From contig NZ_VWRQ01000005.1 in the NCBI RefSeq assembly GCF_008635795.1, positions 1-64,000 of the forward strand: 64,000 nucleotides of DNA, read 5' to 3'. The position numbers were made by a program, and so were the translations under genes. The notes under the pieces were generated by a model. The model had not been told where the DNA came from, did not search any database, and saw only the letters and a list, made by a program, of their open reading frames with translations. The DNA is from Paenibacillus tepidiphilus (GTDB lineage: Bacteria; Bacillota; Bacilli; Paenibacillales; Paenibacillaceae). Position 1 is the stretch's first letter. Each line of letters starts with the position of its first letter. Shown one piece after another: positions 8,570 through 16,739 of the stretch.

Positions 8570-9139
8570 CTAGCCCAGTATGGCTGAGATACATTCCGCA
8601 GCCGCCAGCAGCGGCTGTTCACTGCGCTGTGTCAGCGCTTGAATCAGCGCACCTTCAAACAGCGAGATCGCTGCGGATGCCTTGGCTGCAGCTTTAAGCG
8701 GCTCCAGTCCCTCCGCCGTCAAGCGCTGCACAATGACTTCCTGCCAACCGGTAAACACCGACTGCGATGCCTCGCGCAGCTCTTCGCTGATACAGGAGGT
8801 CTCCACCGCCAGCCAGAAGCTGAAGGGCACCACGCCTTCAAAAGAGGACTCCACCGCTTCCCGCGCCATGCCCAGTATAAACTCCTGAACCCCGGCCGCG
8901 GCGCTGTCCGCCTTTTCCACCTCAGTCTTCAGCTTTTCGGCGACCACCTCACTGGTGCGCTTGATGCAGGTTACCGCCAGTTCCTCCTTCCCGTGCGGAA
9001 AATAGTAATAAAGAGACCCTTTGGGCGAATCGCTGTCTTTAATGATCTGATTCAATCCCGTAGCATGATAGCCCTGTGTAAAAAATAACCGGGATGCACT
9101 GTCCACGATCGCCTCGCGTGCATTGTGCTTGTTCGACAC
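8570..9139 (-). CDS. TetR/AcrR-family regulator of the adjacent MFS exporter
   Basis: About 189 aa from the GTG at 9139, which has AAAGGAAG six bases upstream; a longer in-frame start at 9190 has no such site. The N-terminal TetR helix-turn-helix is clear (ASRLFFTQGYHATGLNQIIK, then GSLYYYFPHGKEEL). The C-terminal ligand domain resembles the LmrA/YxaF group. The group and the downstream MFS gene match the Bacillus LmrA-LmrB arrangement. A half-palindrome at 9161-9180 just upstream is a candidate operator. Confidence 0.9.
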   Translation of the reverse strand: MSNKHNAREAIVDSASRLFFTQGYHATGLNQIIKDSDSPKGSLYYYFPHGKEELAVTCIKRTSEVVAEKLKTEVEKADSAAAGVQEFILGMAREAVESSFEGVVPFSFWLAVETSCISEELREASQSVFTGWQEVIVQRLTAEGLEPLKAAAKASAAISLFEGALIQALTQRSEQPLLAAAECISAILG

Positions 9140-9160
9140 ACCCGACACTTCCTTTACTTT

Positions 9161-9180
9161 TATAACAATCGGTCTACATA
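9161..9180 (-). promoter_or_regulatory. Candidate TetR operator
   Basis: On the minus strand TGTAGACCGATTGTTATA contains a TAGACCGAT half-site like those recognised by LmrA/YxaF-type TetR regulators. It sits directly upstream of the TetR start, and a TTGACA lies further upstream. Assignment is by resemblance. Confidence 0.45.
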
Positions 9181-9271
9181 ATAAAACCACAAATTTCGGA
9201 TTTATGTCAATCCTAATATAGTAAAATTTAAATTAAACAATGTAAACTTCAAGGCCGTCAAGGAAAATGGA

Positions 9272-9300
9272 TTGTGCCAAAAGACGCGATCAGATATAAT
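9272..9300 (+). promoter_or_regulatory. Sigma-A promoter of the DUF4395 gene
   Basis: TTGTGC, a 17-base spacer and TATAAT at 9295-9300 lie 32 bases ahead of the ATG. Confidence 0.65.
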
Positions 9301-9332
9301 TATATTATTCCAATCCGAAAGGTAATATAAAT

Positions 9333-9779
9333 ATGAGCGAAGCCGTACTGGCCAGAGCGATTCCCCGGCCATTGGTGAAAGCCAATCAATCGTTTATTGT
9401 GCTCTCTGTGCTGCTTACCTGGATTACAGGCTGGTATCTTATTCTGGCTCTGCCGCTTGCCGCCGGACTCTCCGGTCTCTTGCTTGGCTACAATCCCGTC
9501 ATCAAGCTGGGCGCCTCATTTCTGCGCAAAGAACGCTCTGCTTATGTGCTCGAAGACTGGGAGCAGCAGCAGTTCAATCAGAGCATCGCTGTCTTCTGCC
9601 TGGCCGCGGGCCTCATCAGCTTTCTGGCAGGCTGGACTACCGCCGCTTATATCTTCACCGCATTAGTCGCCATCGCCGCCACGGTCGCGATCTTCGGATT
9701 CTGCATCGGCTGCTTTATCCATTACCAGTGGAAGATGTACACTCACCGGCGCAAAACCGCCTCCAGAACCCCCCATTAG
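9333..9779 (+). CDS. DUF4395 membrane protein
   Basis: 148 aa with four hydrophobic helices, matching the DUF4395 family. The family pattern includes PRPLVKANQSFIVL near the N-terminus and the C-terminal GFCIGCFIHYQWK with a Cys-x-x-Cys-like pair (FCIGC). In other bacteria members often sit near thiosulfate sulfurtransferases or thioredoxin-like genes, hinting at a redox or sulfur role; no such neighbour is present here. It is monocistronic, with its own promoter and a strong terminator starting one base after the stop. The function is unknown. Confidence 0.8.
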   Translation: MSEAVLARAIPRPLVKANQSFIVLSVLLTWITGWYLILALPLAAGLSGLLLGYNPVIKLGASFLRKERSAYVLEDWEQQQFNQSIAVFCLAAGLISFLAGWTTAAYIFTALVAIAATVAIFGFCIGCFIHYQWKMYTHRRKTASRTPH

Positions 9780-9780
9780 G

Positions 9781-9805
9781 CCCGTCTTAGCTAAGACGGG
9801 TTTTT
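9781..9805 (+). terminator. Terminator of the DUF4395 gene
   Basis: CCCGTCTTAGCTAAGACGGG is a perfect palindrome followed by TTTTT. Confidence 0.92.
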
Positions 9806-10190
9806 CTGTGGATTCGCATACGTTGTCTTGGGACCTTGCACAGTCAATTAACTTACGCTAACGCACCCCATAGAGGCTCATAGAGGAAATCCCCTCTACT
9901 AGTAGCTTGAGCAATTCAAATTCCAGGGTATAAGTGCTTTAATTCGCCTTTAATTCCCCTCTAGCTTGCTCGGTTATAAAGTGCCATTGCACCGACTTTT
10001 AAGCCTGGTTTCGTTTCACTTCCCACGCAGTCACTTCTTGCTGGAGCCGTTCTATGCAGCCAAATTGGCGATGCAAACACTAACGTTCAGGTGAAAATAG
10101 TTGGCGATTTTCCACTAACCCTGAACAAGAGCAACATGAGAACTTCAAGGTACTGTCCTGCTGTTCGTTAGGTGAGCTTGGTTTGTGGAT
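9806..10190. other. Gene-free stretch
   Basis: No credible gene. It contains scattered short repeats such as CATAGAGG and CCCCTCTA and is AT-richer than its neighbours. Confidence 0.6.
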
Positions 10191-10370
10191 TATGGTCGAT
10201 TTTTCGCCTACGTTTGCCCTGTCTACCTTCACTGCAGCCCATTGTGGTCAGTTTTTCGACTACAATGGGTCTGTTTTCCGCAACGGCAAGACATTGTGGT
10301 CGATATTTCGCCTACGTTTGCCCTATTTACCTTCACAGAAGCCCATTATGGTCGGTTTTTCGACTACAGT
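10191..10370. repeat. Two-copy ~104-bp tandem repeat built from a ~50-bp subunit
   Basis: TATGGTCGATTTTTCGCCTA at 10191 recurs as TGTGGTCGATATTTCGCCTA at 10295, followed in both by ACGTTTGCCCT, a TACCTTCAC block and GCCCATT. A second half-unit, TGGTC-GTTTTTCGACTAC, occurs about 50 bases into each copy. Several frames stay open across the repeat but none has a ribosome binding site, so it is treated as non-coding. Confidence 0.8.
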
Positions 10371-10510
10371 AGGATTGATTAGCCGGATGGTGCTGTTTGT
10401 CGGCCTGTTCACGGGAGAGTGATGCAGGTACGGACGTCGCCTGCCTTACTCGCAAATAGCTGGTGCATATGGATTGTGATTGAAGCAAGCTTCAGGTTAT
10501 TCTTTCTCTA

Positions 10511-10542
10511 AAAACGAAAGGCCATCCCCTGAGGATGGCCTT
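10511..10542 (-). terminator. Terminator of the 174-aa hypothetical gene
   Basis: AAGGCCATCC/GGATGGCCTT stem with a five-base loop, followed on the minus strand by TTCGTTTTTAG. Confidence 0.85.
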
Positions 10543-10572
10543 CTGCTGCTTCTTCCTCCGGCACACACTGCT

Positions 10573-11097
10573 TTAACCCTCCGCCACATCCCAGCGGTGG
10601 CTGAAGCGTTCGAGCCGGGGATGAAGCTGTTCCGGAGCTTCCGAGAGAATCAGCCGGAGCTTCACAATCCAGCCTTCGAACGAAGAGTATGACGCGAACA
10701 GATTCGCCATTTCCGGCGTCAGATACAGGAAATACGGCGCAGGATAGACCTCGCTGATATGGCGCAGCGCGGAGTCGAGCGGCGTGTATTTCTTGCGTTT
10801 GCCCTCCAGGCTCTCCACGGTTATCATCGAATTCCCCTGCTCTCTCCGCCAGTCGTGCAGACGGTCTTCCCTTTTGTAATACGCCTGCACCGGCTCCTTC
10901 GTCATCCGCCGGACCGTCTCCTCATGCAAAGGATAGAGCACCAGCTTGACGAATCTGCGCTCCACTGCGGTTCTCGCCGCCGCCTCCAGCTCCTGTTCCG
11001 AGATGTCCTCAAAAGAATCATAGAACACGAGTGTTCCCTTACGCTCCTGCTTGGGCGGCTCGTAGCCATATGGCAAATGCTGTATGTCTCGTTTCAT
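10573..11097 (-). CDS. Conserved-looking hypothetical protein, 174 aa
   Basis: I do not recognise the family. The protein is soluble and charged and begins MKRDIQHLPYGYEPPKQERK. The middle contains LVFYDSFEDISEQELEAAA and RFVKLVLYPLHEETVRRM, which look like an alternating strand/helix fold. The C-terminal half is helical (PEMANLFASYSSFEGWIVKLRL). ATG follows AGGAGGG closely, codon use matches the neighbours and it has its own terminator, so it is a genuine gene. It is monocistronic, with no informative neighbours. Confidence 0.75.
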   Translation of the reverse strand: MKRDIQHLPYGYEPPKQERKGTLVFYDSFEDISEQELEAAARTAVERRFVKLVLYPLHEETVRRMTKEPVQAYYKREDRLHDWRREQGNSMITVESLEGKRKKYTPLDSALRHISEVYPAPYFLYLTPEMANLFASYSSFEGWIVKLRLILSEAPEQLHPRLERFSHRWDVAEG

Positions 11098-11289
11098 CTG
11101 GACCCTCCTGCCGGTTCATAAAGTGCTTATAGCATAGCATGCTTCTCCGTAGCACGTAAAATTCCCGCCTGCTCAGGAACTTAAAATGTGCAAATGCACC
11201 GCATCATCTGCCCTTTCAGGCGAATGACACCGGTCATATACATAATTGTGTCTTTTGTAACAATTATGCTTATTGACGGAGGGAAGATT

Positions 11290-12150
11290 ATGTATAAACC
11301 CATTCATAGATCCACCTGTGCTCCCTGCAGCCCCAAACTTAAGCTCTCCAAACAAATCCGTAAGCTGGAGCGCATTACAGAGCAGCAAAGCCAATCCCAA
11401 GCACAGCTGCAGGCACAATTGCAATCCCAGGCCCAGGAGCAATTGCAAGCGCAGGAACAGCTTCAGAGTCAAGCACAAACCCAGTTCCAGTCTCAAGCGC
11501 AATTACAGTCCCAGCTGCAGTCGCAAGCCCAGTCCCAGCTGCAGAATCAGCTTCAGCTGCAAGCCCAGCTGCAGGCTCTGGCACAGCTACAATTACAGGC
11601 ACAGGCCCAGCTCCAGGATCAGCTGCAGAAGCAATCGGAAAGTATAACCAACATAGGCAATCCTGTCATTACAATCAATAACAGATTAAGTGATCCTGCA
11701 ATTACCAAGCCCTCCGCCTTCAAAGCGGAAATTGCCACCGGCGGACAACGGGTTGACGGAGGATTTCCAAAGGTATTGTTTGATTCCGTAGAGTTTGATC
11801 TTGACAGCGAATTTGATCCGGCCACCTCAACCTTCATAGCCAAAACCGGCGGCGTCTACGTATTTAATGTCAGCATTTATTATATCGCCGTTAACAATGA
11901 AGCCTTTACACTGGGTGTTGCTATTTTCATTAACGGTGAGGCCGTCACCAGCAATGATACGGATAACGAAAACTTTGAACGCGTTCCTCCCGTAATCACT
12001 GAAGGGCTGATTGTTAAGAACACAGCCATAGTCAAGCTCAATGCGGGGGATCAGGTTGTTGCTGTAATCAATGCCAACAAGCCGGGCATCATTCTCGGCT
12101 TTAATCCAAACACCTCTTTTTCAGCAGCCAGATTCCCGTCGCCTGCATAA
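11290..12150 (+). CDS. (Gln-X)n stalk / C1q-like head protein 1
   Basis: 286 aa, ATG behind GGAGGG; an upstream in-frame start at 11188 has no ribosome binding site. Residues 1-30 are basic, with Cys10 and Cys13. From 33 to 115 every odd residue is Gln except Leu97, while the even residues are Ala, Leu, Ser and a few others: a strict two-residue repeat of about 83 residues. From about 120 to 286 the sequence fits a C1q/TNF-like jelly roll ([48 protein letters not shown], ending RFPSPA). No signal peptide. C1q heads trimerise, and in Bacillus they cap collagen-like spore fibres (BclA). A spore- or cell-surface fibre is inferred. Confidence 0.85.
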   Translation: MYKPIHRSTCAPCSPKLKLSKQIRKLERITEQQSQSQAQLQAQLQSQAQEQLQAQEQLQSQAQTQFQSQAQLQSQLQSQAQSQLQNQLQLQAQLQALAQLQLQAQAQLQDQLQKQSESITNIGNPVITINNRLSDPAITKPSAFKAEIATGGQRVDGGFPKVLFDSVEFDLDSEFDPATSTFIAKTGGVYVFNVSIYYIAVNNEAFTLGVAIFINGEAVTSNDTDNENFERVPPVITEGLIVKNTAIVKLNAGDQVVAVINANKPGIILGFNPNTSFSAARFPSPA

Positions 12151-12184
12151 TTTGAACTTCTATCTATTAAGGGAGGGATCATAG

Positions 12185-13045
12185 ATGTACAGATATGTCC
12201 GCAGACCCGCTGCCTTGTCCGCCAAAAAAGGCAAGCTTGCTCTTACAATCAAACATCTGACCGAGCTTACACAGCAGCAGGCGCAGTCACAGGCACAGCT
12301 TCAGGAACAGGCTCAGTCTCAAGCCCAGGTCCAGCTGCAGAACCAGGCCCAGCTGCAAAATCAAGCCCAGGCACAGCTGCAATCTCAAATGCAGGTTCAA
12401 TCACAGGTGCAAGCCCAGTCACAGGCCCAGCTCCAGCAACAAGCACAGCTCCAGGCACAGCTTCAAGCACAGCTCCAGGCACAGCTCCAGCGCCAGGCTC
12501 AGCTGCAAGAGCAATTGCAGGAGCAGACGGAAGCGCTGTCCAATATCGGCAACCCCAGTGTCACGGTGAACAATATCCTGGTTGACCCGGCCACCACAAG
12601 ACCTTCCGCCTTCAAAGCGGGGATCTCGCTCTCCCAGGTTACCCTGCCTGCCGGAGCCTCTCCGCCGGTTCCGTTTGATACGGCCGAATTTGACCTTGAT
12701 GGAGAGTTTGATCCGTTAACCTCTACATTCACTGCGAAAACAGCGGGTATCTATCTGTTCAATGTAAGTATTTATTATATTGCCAATGACAATATCCCCT
12801 TCAAACTCGGTGTGGGATTATTCATAAATAACGAACCTGTTGCCAGCGAGGATGCGGATAATGAGAGTTACCTGCGTGTGCCTCCGGTGAACACCTTGGG
12901 ATTGATCGTGAAGAACACAGTCGTAGTGGAGCTTAACGCCGGTGACCAAGTGGTTGCCAGGATTAATACTAATGAAGCAGGAAGAATAGTCGGATTTAAT
13001 AATAACACCTCATTCGCAGCAGCCAGATTTCCATCGCCAGCCTAA
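12185..13045 (+). CDS. (Gln-X)n stalk / C1q-like head protein 2
   Basis: 286 aa, the same length as its neighbours; ATG behind AGGGAGGG, 34 bases after the first gene, so probably one transcript. The basic N-terminus (about 29 residues) lacks the Cys pair of copy 1. Gln occupies every even position from 30 to 114 without exception, alternating mainly with Ala, Leu and Ser. The head (about 118-286) shares the C1q-like blocks: [48 protein letters not shown] and the end RFPSPA. Tandem duplication followed by divergence is clear. Exported or spore-surface location is inferred, since no signal peptide is present. Confidence 0.85.
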   Translation: MYRYVRRPAALSAKKGKLALTIKHLTELTQQQAQSQAQLQEQAQSQAQVQLQNQAQLQNQAQAQLQSQMQVQSQVQAQSQAQLQQQAQLQAQLQAQLQAQLQRQAQLQEQLQEQTEALSNIGNPSVTVNNILVDPATTRPSAFKAGISLSQVTLPAGASPPVPFDTAEFDLDGEFDPLTSTFTAKTAGIYLFNVSIYYIANDNIPFKLGVGLFINNEPVASEDADNESYLRVPPVNTLGLIVKNTVVVELNAGDQVVARINTNEAGRIVGFNNNTSFAAARFPSPA

Positions 13046-13081
13046 CCATCCTAACGATAGATAAACACGGAGGGGATTTCA

Positions 13082-13942
13082 ATGAGCAGACCAGTTCGCC
13101 ATGCCAAATGTAAAACCTCGAACAACAGCAAAGTGTTGTTCAAGGTGAAAAAGCTCACTAATATAGCTCAACAGCAGGCGCAAACGCAGGCGGCACTGCA
13201 AGCACAGCTGCACTCGCAAGCAGCTGCCCTGCAGCAATTCCAGGCTGCTATTCAGAATCAGGCGCAGTCCCAGCAACAGACCGGGGCGCAATTGCTGGCT
13301 CAGCTGCAGAGCCAGACGCAAAGCCAGAAACAAAGCGAAGCCGAATTTCAGGTGCAGCTTCAGGCACAAGCACAGAGGCAGGCGCAAGCACAGGCTCAGC
13401 TCCAGGAACAGATTCAGACTCAAAAGCAGGCCATCAGTGACATCGGCAATGCCACCGTTTCGTTCAATAACAGTGCTACTGAACCGGCTGCCAGCAGGCC
13501 TTCTGCGTTCAAAGCAGGCATGTCCTTGTTCGAACTGCCTGTATCTCCCGGAGATTTTTTAAAGATACCCTTCAATCTCGTTCGCTTTGATCTGGACGGT
13601 GAGTTCGATCCTGCAGCTTCCACATTCATCGCAAAGTCCGCAGGAGTGTATTTGTTTAATATAAGTATTTACTTTATTGCCAATAACAATGACGCTTTCA
13701 GAGGAGGGGTGTCCATCTTTATCAACGGGGAGCCCACCACCAGTACGGATTCGGATACTGAGAATTATGTACAGGTTCCTCCGGTGGCCACAGCAGGGAC
13801 CATAGTAAAGAACACAGTCATTGTGAAGCTTAATGCTGGTGACGAAGTCATCACTACGTTTAATAGCAACAAAGCAGGTGTGGTTGTCGGAACCAACCCT
13901 AACACCACTTTTGCAGCGACACGGTTTCCCTCTCCTGCCTAA
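13082..13942 (+). CDS. (Gln-X)n stalk / C1q-like head protein 3
   Basis: 286 aa; ATG behind GGAGGGG, 36 bases after copy 2. The stalk keeps the same register as copy 2 (Gln at even positions from 30 to about 116) but is degraded: about ten of these positions hold Ala, His, Leu, Gly or Glu, mainly between 38 and 88. The C1q-like head is well kept: [47 protein letters not shown] and RFPSPA. The constant total length of all three proteins argues for selection on stalk length. It faces a convergent ROK kinase gene. Confidence 0.85.
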   Translation: MSRPVRHAKCKTSNNSKVLFKVKKLTNIAQQQAQTQAALQAQLHSQAAALQQFQAAIQNQAQSQQQTGAQLLAQLQSQTQSQKQSEAEFQVQLQAQAQRQAQAQAQLQEQIQTQKQAISDIGNATVSFNNSATEPAASRPSAFKAGMSLFELPVSPGDFLKIPFNLVRFDLDGEFDPAASTFIAKSAGVYLFNISIYFIANNNDAFRGGVSIFINGEPTTSTDSDTENYVQVPPVATAGTIVKNTVIVKLNAGDEVITTFNSNKAGVVVGTNPNTTFAATRFPSPA

Positions 13943-13975
13943 TAATGATTTGAACCGAGCAACCGGAGAATACTC

Positions 13976-14938
13976 TCACCGAAAATAATGATTATTCGCA
14001 TAATAAGCGGCACCGAGTGTTCCCGCTCGGCCGCCGAGCTCAGCCTGGACGATCCGGCAGTGTCCGCCGGAGAGCCTCAGTGCATGTCCGCTTACCGTCT
14101 CGCGGACACTGCGCAGGAGCCGCTCTCCGGCGTCCGCCATCCCGCCGCCGATAATAATCAGCTGCGGATTGAGCAGATTAATCACATTGGCGAGGCCGAA
14201 GCCCAGCAGGGTCCCGGTCTCCTCCATCACTTCTATTGCCAAGGCGTCGCCTGCATCATAAGCCTCGGAGATCAGCTTCGCTGTAATGGCCTGATCATCT
14301 CCTTGTGTCCATTCCCGGATGATACTGCCCCTGCCTTCAGCAAGCTTCTCCTTGAAGGTAACCGTCATGCCTACGGCTGATACATACCGTCCCAGACAGC
14401 CCGAGCTGCCGCAGCGGCATGGCCGGCCGCTGCGGTACATATTCATATGTCCGATTTCACCCGCGCTGAAGGTCGTACCATACAGCACCTTACCGTTATG
14501 TATAATGCCAGAGCCCAGCCCGGTGCCAAGCGTCAGCAGGACCAGGTTGTCCGCGCCCCGTCCGGCGCCAAACTGCCACTCCCCATACATATTGACTCTT
14601 ACATCATTGTCTATGTAGGCCGGAAACAGGTAGTGGCGCTTCATTTCGTTGACAACATGCACCTCTTCCCAGCCGGGAAAATTGGGCGAGAAATGCGACA
14701 GCCCCTGCTGCGGATCAAGCAGCCCGGGAATGCCGAGTCCCATACAGCGGATTTCGTGCAGACTGATACCGCTCTCTTCCAGCAGGAGTTCCACTGCCTG
14801 CCGGATACGGCCAAGAACATGCTCCGGCCCCTCCGAAGCCTCAGTCGGGATCGAGAGCTCCGCAGCCGGAGCATACTCCTCCGAATACAAGCCCGCTTTA
14901 ATGTTGGTTCCGCCTAAATCAATGCCAATTGTATACAA
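13976..14938 (-). CDS. ROK-family sugar kinase (glucokinase-like)
   Basis: 320 aa with a TTG start behind GGAGGAGGG. Phosphate-binding IGIDLGGTNIKAG (residues 4-16), adenosine loop LLTLGTGLGSGIIHNGK, active-site GEIGHMNM and the zinc-binding ROK signature CRCGSSGCLGRYVS are all present. It lacks an N-terminal helix-turn-helix, so it is a kinase rather than a repressor. The likely substrate is glucose or an amino sugar, phosphorylated on the 6-hydroxyl in the cytoplasm. It is monocistronic, with no transporter nearby to fix the substrate. Confidence 0.9.
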   Translation of the reverse strand: MYTIGIDLGGTNIKAGLYSEEYAPAAELSIPTEASEGPEHVLGRIRQAVELLLEESGISLHEIRCMGLGIPGLLDPQQGLSHFSPNFPGWEEVHVVNEMKRHYLFPAYIDNDVRVNMYGEWQFGAGRGADNLVLLTLGTGLGSGIIHNGKVLYGTTFSAGEIGHMNMYRSGRPCRCGSSGCLGRYVSAVGMTVTFKEKLAEGRGSIIREWTQGDDQAITAKLISEAYDAGDALAIEVMEETGTLLGFGLANVINLLNPQLIIIGGGMADAGERLLRSVRETVSGHALRLSGGHCRIVQAELGGRAGTLGAAYYANNHYFR

Positions 14939-15027
14939 TGGAATCCCTCCTCCACCTGATTATGCATGGATTTCGGGGATATGGGAAGAACATAAACCAA
15001 TATAAGTACACTAATGTCAGCACAGCA

Positions 15028-15054
15028 AACAGGCAGGCACCGGCCCGCCTGTTT
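15028..15054 (-). terminator. Terminator of the ABC-2 exporter operon
   Basis: AACAGGC...GCCTGTT imperfect 10-bp stem between the last permease gene and the ROK gene, with TTT on the minus-strand side. Confidence 0.65.
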
Positions 15055-15081
15055 CTCTGTATAAGTTCAGTTATAGATCTG

Positions 15082-15873
15082 CTACGATCCGGCACCCTTG
15101 TACCGTTTCACACCATGATTCCAGGCCAGAAGGCCAATTGCCAGAAAGACGGCGCCTACGGCCGGCGTCAGCAGCGCCATACTCCGCATCTCCTCGCGCT
15201 CCAGGAAGAGCGCCGCCGGATACACACCGACAAAGGCAAACGGGATAACCCAGGTCAGCAGGACCTGAATCGCCCGGTTATAGATGGTCACCGGATACCG
15301 GCCATAGCTCTGGATGTTATACATCAGCGGCAGAATCCCGGTTGGTGCGTCGGAATAGAAGGACAACGAGGTCAATGCCGTATAGATTCCGGTATAAATC
15401 GCCACAGCGCTTATGCTCAGCAGCAGCATCGCCGGAAGGGTCCACCACTCCAGGCTTAGCCCCAGGTTAGCTCCGCTGATCGCCATGATGACAATCCCGA
15501 TTGCAGAGCCGGCCAGCGCCGGCGGGTCCACATTTTCCAGGAAAATCTGAAACAGATTATGCGCCGGCCGGGTCAGCACACGGTCCATCTCGCCCTTAAC
15601 GATGTAGCGTTCGCTGAACCCCCACAGGTTAATGAAGCAGCCAAATATTCCGTAAGGGACCATGAAGAAGCCATACACGAAGATGACCTCGTTCTGGCTC
15701 CAGCCTCCCAGGCTGTCCGTATGCATAAAGATCACGAGAATAAAGATAAAGTTGACCGCCTGAAACAGCAGGTCGGAGATCATTTCCACCCAGAAATCCG
15801 CGCGGTAGGTCAGGCGGGTCTTCATATAATTTTTCAGGTATTCCGCCAGCAGTCCGAGATAATACATGCCCAT
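15082..15873 (-). CDS. ABC-2 type permease (DUF990-like), second subunit
   Basis: About 263 aa with six hydrophobic segments. It matches the ABC-2 permease type found in DUF990/viologen-exporter operons (FWVEMISDLLFQAVNFIFILVI; GEMDRVLTRPAHNLFQIF; ISFLSFYSDAPTGI-type region). ATG at 15873 overlaps the stop of the preceding permease gene (TGATG); another ATG two codons further in is equally well placed behind AAGGGGG. It is the third gene of an ATPase-permease-permease operon that should form one exporter. The cargo is unknown. Confidence 0.85.
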   Translation of the reverse strand: MGMYYLGLLAEYLKNYMKTRLTYRADFWVEMISDLLFQAVNFIFILVIFMHTDSLGGWSQNEVIFVYGFFMVPYGIFGCFINLWGFSERYIVKGEMDRVLTRPAHNLFQIFLENVDPPALAGSAIGIVIMAISGANLGLSLEWWTLPAMLLLSISAVAIYTGIYTALTSLSFYSDAPTGILPLMYNIQSYGRYPVTIYNRAIQVLLTWVIPFAFVGVYPAALFLEREEMRSMALLTPAVGAVFLAIGLLAWNHGVKRYKGAGS

Positions 15874-16739
15874 CAACCCCCTTGTACGAACAGCCGCTTT
15901 CGGGCTGCGCGGTTTAGAGCAATAATCGGGACAAGCAGCAGCAGGAACCAGAAGACCTGAATCCCCAGCACATTCCAGATGCCGGTCCCTTGTACTCTGC
16001 CTGTAAATACGGAGCCGGGCAGATAGGTAATTGCCTGAAAGGGCAATACCTCCAGCACACGCGCCAGCCAGCCCGGGAACAGACTGATCGGGACGATCAG
16101 ACCGGAGAACAGATCCACGATGACCCGCTTCATCCGCATTACCCCTTCATTATTCTCGACGAAGAAGGCGGACAGGCCGGTTAGCACATTAATTTGCGAA
16201 TTGATCAGGAAGCTGAAGAACAGCATCGTCAGGAAGCCGGCCCAGGCTGACAGCTCCGTCGGGAGCTGAACCGGGAAGAGCAGCATGGCAATCGCCATTC
16301 CGGGGATCATCAGCATCAGAAAGCGGAAGAGGCCCTCGCCGAGACCCTGCATCATTTTGACCAGCACATAATTATAAGGACGAATGAACTGGATCGCGAT
16401 GTTGCCGTCCCGGATGTCGCTTGAAATCTCGCGGTCCAGATTATTGAAGTAGAAGGCTCTCGCCATCCATGATACGGCTACGTAGGTCGTCATCTGCGCC
16501 CCCGTAAAGCCGCCGAGCGATTCGTCGCCCCCGTAAATGGCCTTCCATGTGAAATAATTGACCCCGATGTTCAGGGTATAGATCAGAATACCGGAATAGT
16601 AATTGACGCGGTAAGCGAGCATGGTCAGAAACCGGATACGGATAAAATCAAAATAAGCGCCCAGCAGCAGCCCGCGCTTCCCCTGCTTCGGGCCTCCCGC
16701 CGGCCGGCCCCCGGCTTGGGCCATCAGTGAATCAGACAT
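15873..16739 (-). CDS. ABC-2 type permease (DUF990-like), first subunit
   Basis: About 288 aa from an ATG at 16739. A longer upstream open frame exists but overlaps the ATPase gene deeply and is not used. It has about six membrane helices; LLGAYFDFIRIRFLTMLAYR opens the first and YFNNLDREISSDIRDGNIAIQF is the cytoplasmic coupling region typical of this family. The start overlaps the ATPase stop by eight bases (ATGTCTGA), indicating translational coupling and a stoichiometric complex with the ATPase and the second permease. Confidence 0.85.
   Translation of the reverse strand: MSDSLMAQAGGRPAGGPKQGKRGLLLGAYFDFIRIRFLTMLAYRVNYYSGILIYTLNIGVNYFTWKAIYGGDESLGGFTGAQMTTYVAVSWMARAFYFNNLDREISSDIRDGNIAIQFIRPYNYVLVKMMQGLGEGLFRFLMLMIPGMAIAMLLFPVQLPTELSAWAGFLTMLFFSFLINSQINVLTGLSAFFVENNEGVMRMKRVIVDLFSGLIVPISLFPGWLARVLEVLPFQAITYLPGSVFTGRVQGTGIWNVLGIQVFWFLLLLVPIIALNRAARKRLFVQGG

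Noticed and set aside
10172..10422. Small open frames across the 104-bp repeats
   Set aside because: Three overlapping frames are open together, none has a ribosome binding site, and the products are repetitive and unlike proteins.
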